DNA of 21,127 bases from a virus: the IMG/VR virus record IMGVR_UViG_3300048037_000187, positions 1-21,127 of that record. One strand, written 5' to 3'. This document shows, piece by piece, positions 11,401-17,764 of this stretch. Numbering within the stretch: position 1 is the stretch's first letter; each line of letters opens with the position of its first letter. The position numbers and the translations under genes are program-made. The notes beneath the pieces are model-generated. The model saw only the letters and a list, made by a program, of their open reading frames with translations. It did no database searches and was not told the origin of the DNA.

Positions 11401-14400
11401 AGTGACTGTTTCATTCTTGATAACTTGCATTGCAACATTCTTAACTTCTTGGAATACCTTTGCTACCTCGTCTCTTTCTACATCTTGAATGATCTGTGGA
11501 TATGTCTTACCATTAAAGTCATTAGTGATGTAACCTTTAGCAATAGAATATGTCTTATAGTTACCACCAAACTTAACATCCCACATTACATCACGTAACA
11601 CATCATAGATGTCATCTAAGCAATCTTGTGCTGTATTTCCTGTAGATGGTGTGTATGATGGATATGCTGCTCTCATTCTCTCATATGCTTCCTTAGCAAT
11701 AAAGAGTTGATTAGATATAACCATGTCATGTGCATCACACTCAATGTCTCCAACAATAGGAGGATCACCAATAGTGTCAAGTGTAATGTTTAGATCACGA
11801 TCATAGTATTGATTGTTCAATGCACGTTGCATCAAATCTTCTGCACGTTTGAATGCAGTAACTGATGGTGCAACCTCATTGTCAACACCGTTAGCAATGA
11901 GTTGGTTACCCTTGAAGTATTCCTTAGTTGCAGCGATAGTAAACTCGTTACCACCAAACCAAAGATCTTGTGCAACTGCCTCAACTACAATACCCAAGTC
12001 TCTACGACACTTAGCTTCGCCAGGTATCAGTGTGCCAGGATTGGCAGCGTTATTCCAGATACCACCTGTGATATTACCAGCAGCGATAGCATCGGTAACG
12101 ATAGTTCCTAGTGTGTCAATAGCAGACTGTACATCTGAACATGCACTTGAACTTGTTCTGCTTGTAATTGCTGAGTTCTGTTTTCTAACTGCGTTTGCTG
12201 TTGCAGATACAAATGTGTGGGCGTAGTTACCACCAGCGATAACTGCTCCAGCTGTTGCTGATACAAATGTATGTGGATCAGTGTTTGTAGATGGAACAGT
12301 TGTTAATACTTGAAGTGTAATTGTAGTTCCAGTTACTGACTCAATGTTAATTGCAGTATTATAAAATGGGTCATTACCATTTGATCTAGGATATGATTTC
12401 TCTGCAGCAGCACCTGTAGCACCGTTATATCCACAACTGAATGTTAATGAGTTAGGTGCTAACTTAATAGATGTACCAGCAGTTAAATCATGAGCACCAA
12501 TCTCAAGAACCATTAGTCCTGTGTTAGGATCATATGTTGTTCCTGTAGTTGGTGTGTATGTTACTAGAGGTGATGTACCTACGTTAACTTCAAATGTATC
12601 ATTAGTTTTATTTGCAACAGTCAACCATGTGTTGAATGTTGGATCAGTTGGTCTTGGATATGTTTTGTTAGCAGTATTACCATCCATTGTACATGATAGT
12701 GTCAATGAATTTTCTAAGAACTTAATCTTATCTCCGTTAGCAAGTCCGTGACCTGTAATAGTTGTTACTAGAGTTCCAGTTGTTGCATCATATGTCACGT
12801 TAGTAGGAGTTCCTACGTCAGTAGTTGATCCAGCATAAGTAGATCCACCTTCTGTAACTGTTAGATCTTTGTAGTATAACTGGTTGGTGATTGCTTTCTT
12901 CATCTCACCAATAGCAGTATTATATGCAGTTATACTTTCTGACTCTTCACCCTGTAGACCATTTGGCAATGGTGTACTTGCATTGGTAAAGTATTGTTCT
13001 GTGTATTCTCTGGTATGTTTGTTACCTTCGTGATACATGTCAACGGAAATAGCATCAATGAAGTATCCTAAGTCACGAGCACACTTGACTTCGCCAGGTC
13101 CTCTACCAGTACCATAGTTAACTTCTATTGGCATGGTGCTAAGGTTACCATTAGCAAGAATTGTAGTAACAATACCTGTTAGTGTATCAGTTGCAGCTTG
13201 TACATCAGAACATAATGCTGATTGTGCATCAATCAATTCATTCTCAGTGTTACCACCAAAGTTGACTGCGTTAGATGTAGCACTCACAAATGTATGTGCA
13301 TAGTTACCACCACTCTCAACTGCACCAGTGGTTGCAGATACAAATGTATGTGGATCAGTGTTTGTGGAAGGAACAGTTGTTAATACTTGGAGAGTAATTG
13401 TTGTAGCAGTTACTGACTGAATTGCAATTGAAGTATTGAAGAATGGGTCATTACCATTTGATCTAGGATATGCTTTCTCAGCAGCAGCACCAGTAGCACC
13501 ACCAAATCCACAACTGAATACTAATGATTCCTCTTTTAACTTAACATTTGTACCAGCAGTCAAGTTATGAGCACCGATTTCAAGAACCATCAATCCTGTA
13601 TTAGGATCATATGTTGTTCCTGTGGTTGGTGTGAACTCTACAATAGGTGATGCACCAACATTGACTGTAATAGTATCTGCTGTAGATGAAGTAATTTCGA
13701 TATACTGTCCAGATACTGGGTCGGTTGTACGAGGATATGTGTGGTTGGTTGCATTGTTATCCATTGAACATGTAAATGTCAATGAGTTATCTGCAATCTT
13801 AATATAGTCTCCTGTACTTAAATCATGGTTGGCAATATCAAGAACCATATCACCAGTAGATGCAGTATATGCAGCACCATGTGGTGTGTAATCTCTAGAT
13901 ACCTGACCGTATGCTGAGCCAGGTGCATTGTCTGCAGTTCTATCAATCGCTCCTTGTGTACCATTGTCTTTGAAGTATAACTGGTTAGTTATTGCCTTCT
14001 TGATCATGTCACGAGCTTTATTGAAGTTCGTGTTGTATACTGCTGAGTTGAATGAGAACTCAGGTGTTGTATTATCAGTAAAGAACTCTGCTGCAAATCT
14101 ATGTGAGTAAACATTACCCTTACAGAATAAGTCAAGTGCAACTGAGTCAACAAAGATACCAATATCTCTACGACATTTCTCTTCGCCAGGTCCTGAGATA
14201 TATGATGTCTCTGAAGGAAGACCAGATAGATTACCAGCAGTAATTTGTGCAGTAACAATATCAGTCAAAGTAACGATAGCAGACTGTACATCATCGCATG
14301 CACCAGACTGGTTGTTAGGAATGTCTCCACCACCTCCACCATACTGTGCAGGACCTGGTGTAACACTAAGATCTTGTATACTCAACTGGTTAGCTACAGC

Positions 14401-17400
14401 AAGTTTCATGTAGTCTCTTGCTTTGTTGAATGCAAATACACTTTCTGCTTCTTCACCCTGTAGACCACCAATGATCCATGTAGTACCAGCAGCATTGAAA
14501 TATTCTGAGATAAACTTACGTGCATACTTATTACCACCAACAAATAAGTCTAAACCTATTGCTTCTATGAAGATGTCTAGGTCACGCTTACATTTTGCTT
14601 CGTACTGTCCGTGGTTTGGATACTGTGCAAATGTATCATTCCATGCTGTGTTTACAATCTCTACTCTGTTCTGTACAATTAAACGATAACCGTCAGCATA
14701 TCTCGAACGTGCATCTGTTGCTTGGTCACCAACAAAATAATAGTCTGGATGTTGTACAGTTGTTTCTGCTAGTGCTGTGTCAACAATCTGATCTCTGTTC
14801 TTTGAAATCAAACGATATGCAGATGCGTATCTTGATCCTTCATCAGTCTGGTTGTCTCCATCAATATAGAAGTTAGGATGATCAACAGCAATCTGAGCAA
14901 GTGCCTTATCTCTAATCTCAGATGAGTTTCTTCTGATTAGACGGAATGCATCAGCAAGTCTTGACTGTGAGTTTGTCTGTGTATCAGTAGGATGATAGAA
15001 GTCAGGATGATATACAGATATCTCTGCGACTGCTGCATCAAGAATGAAATCTTTGTTAGCAACGATTCTGTTACGGGCGTCTTTATAACGGGATGCTGGA
15101 TCTGCTTTAAGTGCTAAGTCAATAGTAACACCATTTGTTGTGTCACCATCTAGTTCTGCCTGTGAACCTGTCTTACCAACATTAATACCATATGGTGCAA
15201 GGTTACTGTTAGGATCAGGATCATATAAATCTGCTTTGTTTGGTAGTAAGTTAGCAATAGCAAGTTTACATAGATCTCTTGCTCTACGGAATGCGTAGGT
15301 TGCATAGTCCTCCTCACCAACTAGACCATTAGTTAGTGGGTTACCATCACCATCAAAGTATTCTCTTGTTGCTGCAATAACGTTTGCGTTACCACCATCT
15401 CTTAAATCTTCTGCAACAGCATCAACAACTAAACCAATATCTCTCTTGCACTTACCATCACCAATACCTTGAATCACTGCTGATCCATAAGTTCTGATCA
15501 TGTCATCAAATGCTGTGTCAACAATATACTGTCTGTTTGCTGCAATCAAGTTACGAGCATCAAAGTATCTGTTACCAGCAGGATCTAAACCAGGATTAAC
15601 ATAAGGAATATTCTGAAGTCTAGGATATTTTTCTAGAATATATCCAAATACTTCTTCTTGGATCATGCGTCTGTTGCTTTCAATCAAGTTAGCAGCATCA
15701 GCATATACACTGTTGACTACACCACCACTAGGATTAAGAATAGATCCTTTTGCAATGTACTTAACAAAACCAGTTGGTTCTAGTGATGCATTGAAGAACT
15801 CATCTGTGCCAGGTGCTGGATCTAACTTAACATATAATTTGTCATCAGACTTAGCACCTAATCTATAACCATCAATTGTTGCTGCTGGTCTGACTAATGG
15901 ATCTACAATATCTTCGTTGCCGAGGAATAATTTAGTATAGTTCTGTGATGTAGATAATGTTCCTTGTATATCAATAGTATAATAGGAAATCTTTTTAGTG
16001 CTGGCAGTATTATCAACAACTGTCTTAGGAGGAATAATATCTGTGATGAATCCACCCTTATCTTGGTTGAATGCAAATCCTTTGAAACCAATAGCATGTA
16101 AGGATGTGTTACCAAAGTTAGAGTTAGAGTTGGTGATTGACATGTCACCACCTGACTCCATCAAGAAGTGATCAGCAAAACCAACAGCAAAGATACTAAC
16201 ACACTGAATGAATGAATCTTCAGATGCTCTAACGTGGAAGTTTCTCCACTCATCTTTATAGTATGCGTCACCTTTTGTATGATATGGAACTGTAGCAAAT
16301 GCGTCTACAAGTGATGCTTGGTTCCATGTGTTTGTATACTCGTCGTATCTAATGAATGCTCTATCATCTTTCTGTAGAGATACACCAGTGTACTGAGCGA
16401 TAACCATTGATTTGAAACCAGTGGCTTTCAAACCATTTGCCCAGATACCACAAATACCCCATGTAGATCTGATTGATACGTTAAAGACATATGGTGATGC
16501 AGATTCAACTGAGTCAACTTCTGCTAATGCCTGTGCATTCTGTCCAAGTGCTGGTGTTGTGTCAACACTTACAGTCTGTCCAGACACAATATTACTACCA
16601 ATTCCACTTGTTACAAATGGAACTAGATATTTAAATTTACGGGCGTCGTTCTGATCAATCTCTTTGATCTCGAAGATACCTTCTAATACGTCATCAATTT
16701 CTGTGTTTGCAATAGCAACAAACTGTCCTTGGAAATATCCATGGTCAACTTTAGTTGTTACTGTTACTTCTGTAGTAGATGCAGGAATACTAGGATCAGT
16801 TGTAGCATCAGTAAGAGTCAAACTCTCAATAATTCTAGAGTCAGATAGAGGACCTACAATTCTGTTTTCTTGTACTCTTGTATCAAATTCGCCAGGATCA
16901 TCAATAGTTGGTTGATATGCAGAGAATGCCTTAGCAATTTTTCTGTAGAATAGATTTAACTCATCTGTATCTGCATATTCAAATACTGTTAGTTTGTGGT
17001 GAGAATAGTTAGGTGCTGCTAATCTAGTAAAGTCAGATGGATCGTAGTAAACTTTACCAGTTCCAGCTGCAGCATCATATAGAGGAGATTCAGATGTTGT
17101 TTGACCATCTTTAAGAGTAAACTGCCAGAAATAACAACCACCAGTTACATTGAACATAGCAGTACGAGGAATCTCTCTTTCTGTTACAGCAGGATCAGGA
17201 ACATAAAGAGGTCTTACAACAGTTCTTCTTAAATCATAACCAACGAGTGATGAACCACGAGGAATAATGGCACCACCTTCAGTGTTATTAAACTTATAGT
17301 ATACGTTATCAGAATTAGATAAATCTAGGATGCTGTCATCTGTCCAAGCATTGTTTGCTTGATCAAAACCAAATATATCAACGCCACTTGTGTCTACTAA

Positions 17401-17655
17401 ACCAGGTCTATTATCAATATAATGGATGCCAGGCATCAACATTATAGTGAATTGGTCGAACCTATCATTTCCAAATCCTGGTAGATATGAATACCTAGCA
17501 ATTTCTAAAAATGCTCTCTGTATGCTTTTAAATGGTACAACTGGTGAATTACCTCTGTTAGATAATGCATCGGTTGCATTAAAATCATCAGGCGAAACAT
17601 AAAGATACTTACCAGTCTTACTGCTGATAAGGTTATCCAAACGTGATAATGGCAT
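2425..17655 (-). CDS. Giant modular virion structural protein, probable tail fibre/baseplate adhesin
   Basis: One uninterrupted frame of 5,076 residues, about 0.55 MDa by length. The N-terminal part (about 1-640) opens with a region I recognise from T4-like cyanophage virion proteins (VSPDDFNATDAL at 20-31, then a PFKSIQRAFLE segment). Residues about 649-2515 are repeats: six helical units of the type 'RYxDAxRLIxxNRxxIxDxA' (650, 696, 856, 899, 942, 985), helical modules containing KCxRD (735, 1021, 1160, 1524, 1882, 2452), and six beta units starting at 1263, 1349, 1622, 1708, 2227 and 2313. Each KCxRD module is usually preceded by a 'CxDVQSAIxTL' helix. The rest (about 3500-5076) is beta-rich, with Asn/Thr/Gly content typical of fibres, and ends in GWWLMEV, an ending I associate with marine myovirus structural proteins. 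No catalytic motif was seen. It follows a late promoter and precedes two collar adhesins, which fits a host-recognition role. That role is inferred, since no enzyme or T4 gp34-37 homology is visible. Confidence 0.8.
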   Translation of the reverse strand: MPLSRLDNLISSKTGKYLYVSPDDFNATDALSNRGNSPVVPFKSIQRAFLEIARYSYLPGFGNDRFDQFTIMLMPGIHYIDNRPGLVDTSGVDIFGFDQANNAWTDDSILDLSNSDNVYYKFNNTEGGAIIPRGSSLVGYDLRRTVVRPLYVPDPAVTEREIPRTAMFNVTGGCYFWQFTLKDGQTTSESPLYDAAAGTGKVYYDPSDFTRLAAPNYSHHKLTVFEYADTDELNLFYRKIAKAFSAYQPTIDDPGEFDTRVQENRIVGPLSDSRIIESLTLTDATTDPSIPASTTEVTVTTKVDHGYFQGQFVAIANTEIDDVLEGIFEIKEIDQNDARKFKYLVPFVTSGIGSNIVSGQTVSVDTTPALGQNAQALAEVDSVESASPYVFNVSIRSTWGICGIWANGLKATGFKSMVIAQYTGVSLQKDDRAFIRYDEYTNTWNQASLVDAFATVPYHTKGDAYYKDEWRNFHVRASEDSFIQCVSIFAVGFADHFLMESGGDMSITNSNSNFGNTSLHAIGFKGFAFNQDKGGFITDIIPPKTVVDNTASTKKISYYTIDIQGTLSTSQNYTKLFLGNEDIVDPLVRPAATIDGYRLGAKSDDKLYVKLDPAPGTDEFFNASLEPTGFVKYIAKGSILNPSGGVVNSVYADAANLIESNRRMIQEEVFGYILEKYPRLQNIPYVNPGLDPAGNRYFDARNLIAANRQYIVDTAFDDMIRTYGSAVIQGIGDGKCKRDIGLVVDAVAEDLRDGGNANVIAATREYFDGDGNPLTNGLVGEEDYATYAFRRARDLCKLAIANLLPNKADLYDPDPNSNLAPYGINVGKTGSQAELDGDTTNGVTIDLALKADPASRYKDARNRIVANKDFILDAAVAEISVYHPDFYHPTDTQTNSQSRLADAFRLIRRNSSEIRDKALAQIAVDHPNFYIDGDNQTDEGSRYASAYRLISKNRDQIVDTALAETTVQHPDYYFVGDQATDARSRYADGYRLIVQNRVEIVNTAWNDTFAQYPNHGQYEAKCKRDLDIFIEAIGLDLFVGGNKYARKFISEYFNAAGTTWIIGGLQGEEAESVFAFNKARDYMKLAVANQLSIQDLSVTPGPAQYGGGGGDIPNNQSGACDDVQSAIVTLTDIVTAQITAGNLSGLPSETSYISGPGEEKCRRDIGIFVDSVALDLFCKGNVYSHRFAAEFFTDNTTPEFSFNSAVYNTNFNKARDMIKKAITNQLYFKDNGTQGAIDRTADNAPGSAYGQVSRDYTPHGAAYTASTGDMVLDIANHDLSTGDYIKIADNSLTFTCSMDNNATNHTYPRTTDPVSGQYIEITSSTADTITVNVGASPIVEFTPTTGTTYDPNTGLMVLEIGAHNLTAGTNVKLKEESLVFSCGFGGATGAAAEKAYPRSNGNDPFFNTSIAIQSVTATTITLQVLTTVPSTNTDPHTFVSATTGAVESGGNYAHTFVSATSNAVNFGGNTENELIDAQSALCSDVQAATDTLTGIVTTILANGNLSTMPIEVNYGTGRGPGEVKCARDLGYFIDAISVDMYHEGNKHTREYTEQYFTNASTPLPNGLQGEESESITAYNTAIGEMKKAITNQLYYKDLTVTEGGSTYAGSTTDVGTPTNVTYDATTGTLVTTITGHGLANGDKIKFLENSLTLSCTMDGNTANKTYPRPTDPTFNTWLTVANKTNDTFEVNVGTSPLVTYTPTTGTTYDPNTGLMVLEIGAHDLTAGTSIKLAPNSLTFSCGYNGATGAAAEKSYPRSNGNDPFYNTAINIESVTGTTITLQVLTTVPSTNTDPHTFVSATAGAVIAGGNYAHTFVSATANAVRKQNSAITSRTSSSACSDVQSAIDTLGTIVTDAIAAGNITGGIWNNAANPGTLIPGEAKCRRDLGIVVEAVAQDLWFGGNEFTIAATKEYFKGNQLIANGVDNEVAPSVTAFKRAEDLMQRALNNQYYDRDLNITLDTIGDPPIVGDIECDAHDMVISNQLFIAKEAYERMRAAYPSYTPSTGNTAQDCLDDIYDVLRDVMWDVKFGGNYKTYSIAKGYITNDFNGKTYPQIIQDVERDEVAKVFQEVKNVAMQVIKNETVTVSAGNDLTQIIDNTIVDDWDDEELLPKCGSAVAAVDSLMDIIIGAIGTDAGVGNLNGIQRTTADGADPGWNTALNILSATATSITINVGASPAGEQYAHTFVAAQSGAVISGGNYDHKFVSATTGAVNVVNGAQITPTNATYDATSGLLVMYFGFAHGVTTGDSLSLDDNSLTFSCGMDQYGTTKTYPRASDPVQGQNVNPTAVTTYSITINVGTSPLVEHNVSNAVYDQTSGQLALTIGNHSLASGTSIKLKEESLIFTCTKDQNKTSHAYPRSAGKYQPSTYQDGNCSDVCATVNALLDILCNSINDGNLDALPPLNNGEWDCANVRSSIEVLFDILNDAITDGTLAGLPVLNTGDFTINNEASKCFRDVTYIVDAVVNDLRLGGNLNSIQAGEAYYVGNNLEYIDGEKTETLDAWDYVGQMATAAMRNFDVLAYNCSTNSGSAIVDVNDTRGIIIGMSVVEYTAGSYRDGDNAPGLLGNSPTPVYTTIPQGTYVKRIVSNTQVELGVNGSRLTEGVTVNALQNSTTIDLYFVYENGIWADTLPTTVTVGPESEGPEVIADTTTSPSSRECAGTANAIETLVGNITTIINSGLGTVTRQEQTVNTALLSSRATLFTIDVAGTGPSNPHNFETGTPVRLVPRPRFDQVTGKYVDVDKRLVRLPNGFETNRTYYVIAPGRVTQPENYGATTLFNGSDQTRLMLATSKENAAAGIYIYASETDSIDKDVEIDLYQFVLDDKYDLHNYSAELTNTVNAGIMTNVSHIFDVPNAGTTPQKAFIRAVEGGVLPLVSTTYANDSSVAVTDPQNSAIGRINPNVEFFTRYQNSKVITLHKSHADAINNVNPITFASGQSGTKFDVFANKRRSPMKFDPGFTDATATSGKWYIQCRDEVTGQPDNVKKNNIFWRIKESDYADRQRSTDMWYQRLEDNRIADERTYKLRMVIPSYLQNARDPINGFVIKTRTDDTRKLVPQKILLKPVVGSVYGARFQNPVDAGEFIGDTSGSYDPYRRDTTGAGIEYRAFAKFTSGIQATIESGRKVKDILDDSIEYLELTLFDHGVDTKNFPGLRNETFTTVKITSPQGGNFVTSKVNNLASSTNAVSFAGNSSGLANIHAYYTINGEHYIIIKNIRGGDLVYSEYANTRFTQGTVFADMLEDQDMGKSLPLKTQIAKNNPQFFYKQNGANVYTITPGDRIQDDAGVEYYVDSVDDVGVIEDTFYIFGYETLQQRISGQQDGIYYLTALRGNISPFPTGAGVTNNFKKFKFSQPVGKLYPLNYRNDPLWFNNSGTTQKEKDYYAGLIDPPQAYSAADNYVHGAVTVNDFKGSTTREMVADLTEQPAFIERSYTIEAQSGNAASGSEQRKIPIGGNGAVSITDTKYYVELRRPSIARAGNHTFEYLGFGPGNYSTGLPARQEVVLTPDEDFYAQSKKQDGGIVFYTGINSQGDLYIGNRRINAITGEETFIDRATLVDDGDEDDTLGGLVTTFDTPVTFNQNITVVGGDGELVNTFESPITIAVQDSDLTQARDALIIRSNVTSVDPVTQLEQDEGLDRTSFSPPTEGDIRISKNTIKSAVFQFNARGNGQGYLFQTHTVAGVASNITPNQSPLIANGGSRINAGQFVNYGGVLAKTGDVLLKGSEIGKSGSLGWILANYFAQIANNSIDNIVFDGSNVVKLEFRDFNSGVALTNQEIGITSSSQIRIKNFYYDPRLNLTWQIYAAKPGDPFSPTNNYCHFQVIDQIPQATQPWETIIAGTAVGATAPTIEFSNSNFKEVGVLGGEALRTETETIGDYKLGINTVARAPHSAYENAFVDNLTTDPRANLDVVGTAFISGRTTADFLQHTQFADRDKTAVDNALLVGGDSSAPNDISVFRIATTNSGRVGINVSNANLDRALVVAGTSRFTADARFEHDIEVNGDGVIAEIRTSQTTGTFNLVDDTTFVGTLNIGSQVTTANLFNDSTADQFIYVGGSSAHSNLWLGATPDSAGTSISKVEIGGAYANTNEDLSYTKIKTRNLRVDGDMWLGFRRASGDTVELKSQASQVDFFSNSGGPSIINFATNASEINVAGQGGKTTINNQLEVIASAKFNGDVHLCGGVASFAFTGGRAQLGTDIVSHEDGIISQALFNKNVDILNVLVKQTNEEGYNQVDTAGAGQWGGASYQNSINTGGAVEPIILSGLSGDEYYLPLKFAPVKANGDPYFGTNDYIIVDSATVGAGSSATSHPEILQVVELTRISEAPYYIKVKRQPFGAFGGVLSNHVDTTPIYKVNVQFDATWTEQALDNDTSATDSVYLSEFGGNLTSNDYIIVDRDDSPKVPEYIKVITSLDQQVQKFRVSNCADPDLDVFEVNSVTGEVQIGNPAVPGSIVTINSSLNMSGGCGTLSDISFLGDAAAGSNVITNVSITTSGKTINDIKKGDVLSVVTDSSPLFLLQDTAVDFVFGGAIYLTSNIIGAQSVTGTTFRASRNERLTTTDGGLNTTFDVDTCSGTTTIGTHAGRFDVNLAWSSSGSILTNADLPTALNASEIITYGYYADPQSIQGNGPNTTIISTAAGNSASVLQIAVQSLGEGTGKFAIGDLIAVGPLASFTGVTGQIEFMTITDVVDGTNTIVATRAQEGTVNMSHSAADVVRRVIKHETQSLVTDAQIRQRLVAGVSNDYLSVILERGYISQSKLDYKQWLRFRNTTTGVEILGIVTGRLYGKTHTSVMNEQVGDGAKSYREGSLNVTDNLTLAGGNFVIYDSVKQTKLFHFVNDDGHADHQGLLYWDAGVLARGDFFLYPSSCPENVLLTLNCTPSFSVDNLGNVTAKTTLTVTGVSSASPTESDVFSVQNLGINGGSEYTIKQDRSIDAFGLTNFTTSSGARHTRYLSAASPEADLSLIANIIYMVNVQNTQTLIVTLPAAPQTGDVVRMIDVGGNLKYDTTLVIRTPETSGTPIQGDSTGTLFGDRLTPYPSGELVVQTPNAGFALVYLGATDSNDQIGIPTSVQGWWLMEV
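2430..2434 (-). promoter_or_regulatory. Strong Shine-Dalgarno site inside the end of the giant gene
   Basis: GGAGG lies across the final Met-Glu-Val codons of the giant gene, eight bases before the ATG of the 435-residue collar gene. Two stops in a row (TAATAA) precede that ATG. The arrangement suggests ribosomes finishing the giant gene, or loading at this site, start the collar protein efficiently. Confidence 0.75.
10555..10977 (-). repeat. Third beta-unit pair of the giant gene
   Basis: Two beta units begin at residues 2227 (YDATSG) and 2313 (YDQTSG), again 86 residues apart as in the pairs at 1263/1349 and 1622/1708. Each reads 'YDxxTGxL…I…H.L..G..IKL…SLTFSC…D…YPR'. The second unit is cut short after HAYPRSAGK and runs straight into a CSDVCATVN helix. 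A partial beta unit (about 11220-10985) lies just before this pair. Confidence 0.7.
12142..13212 (-). repeat. Super-module copy 2 (about 357 residues) in the giant gene
   Basis: Second copy of the composite unit: a 'CSDVQAATDTLTGIV' helix, GEVKCARDLGYF, a 'KKAITNQLYYKDLTVT' helix and two beta units. The stretch encoding TTVPSTNTDPHTFVSAT is the same at protein level in both copies and nearly so in DNA (about 13315-13395 and 12240-12320). After it a third helical half begins (CSDVQSAIDTL at 12141, GEAKCRRD near 12015) but is not followed by a beta pair, so the series is broken there. Confidence 0.8.
13213..14298 (-). repeat. Super-module copy 1 (about 362 residues) in the giant gene
   Basis: First copy of a composite unit: a 'CDDVQSAIVTLTDIV' helix, a GEEKCRRDIGIF module, a 'KKAITNQLYFKD' helix, then two beta units. 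It is directly followed by a second copy. In the beta half the two copies are in register at 1,077 bases and keep long near-identical DNA stretches, for example around 13440-13505 versus 12363-12428. This points to a fairly recent duplication, or gene conversion, rather than ancient repeats. Confidence 0.8.
14575..15090 (-). repeat. Tandem 129-base (43-residue) helical repeats in the giant gene
   Basis: Units start at 15090, 14961, 14832 and 14703, exactly 129 bases apart, encoding residues 856, 899, 942 and 985 onward. Shared positions are R-Y/L-x-D/S-A/G-x-R-x-I-x-x-N-x-x-x-I-x-D/N-x-A, then His/Tyr-Pro and a polar Asp/Gln/Thr loop. The fourth unit merges into a KCKRD module. Two more diverged units begin at 15708 and 15570, outside the strict period. 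The pattern looks like helix-loop units; the fold is inferred from residue pattern only. Confidence 0.8.
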
Positions 17656-17696
17656 GATTACTCTCTGATCCTGTAGTTAAAACTTTCCTCGTGATT

Positions 17697-17704
17697 TATT
17701 TATA
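17697..17704 (-). promoter_or_regulatory. T4-type late promoter for the giant virion gene
   Basis: The minus strand has TATAAATA, an exact match to the T4 late-promoter -10 box recognised by the gp55-type phage sigma factor. With the box at -13 to -6, transcription would begin near 17691, giving a leader of about 36 bases before the ATG at 17655. It stands directly downstream of a terminator and upstream of structural genes, which supports it as functional. Confidence 0.75.
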
Positions 17705-17709
17705 CACGC

Positions 17710-17732
17710 AAAACCCCCAGTTTTGCTGAGGG
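17710..17732 (-). terminator. Rho-independent terminator after the cpeT/HNH unit
   Basis: On the minus strand a seven-pair stem CCCTCAG / CTGGGGG, with one T-G pair, closes a five-base CAAAA loop and is followed by TTTT. It lies 32 bases past the HNH stop and would end transcription of the metabolic block. The late promoter begins six bases beyond it. The T-run is short, so read-through is possible. Confidence 0.75.
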
Positions 17733-17764
17733 TTCTAAGATATGGTATAGGTTAGATTTGAACC

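Noticed and set aside
12142-15708. CRISPR-like array suggested by regular repeats
   Set aside because: The repeats are coding, in frame, diverged between copies and much too long; there are no uniform short repeats with unique spacers.
4779-16151. Minus-strand open frames in other phases inside the giant gene (4779-4961, 7008-7214, 8268-8462, 10233-10442, 11040-11255, 14004-14258, 15903-16151)
   Set aside because: Low-complexity Leu/His/Thr-rich translations with no motifs, typical of frame-shifted readings of the real gene.
2747-17000. Many plus-strand open frames of 60-155 codons opposite the giant gene, for example at 5564-6031, 11072-11488 and 11813-12226
   Set aside because: They lie fully inside a strongly supported minus-strand gene, lack ribosome sites and family motifs, and follow its codon bias and repeat pattern. 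Those in the repeats recur because the host gene repeats.
17743-17764. A complete tRNA gene at the HNH/giant gene junction
   Set aside because: Only a T-loop-like and 3' half-like string is present; no D-arm, anticodon arm or matching acceptor half could be found.
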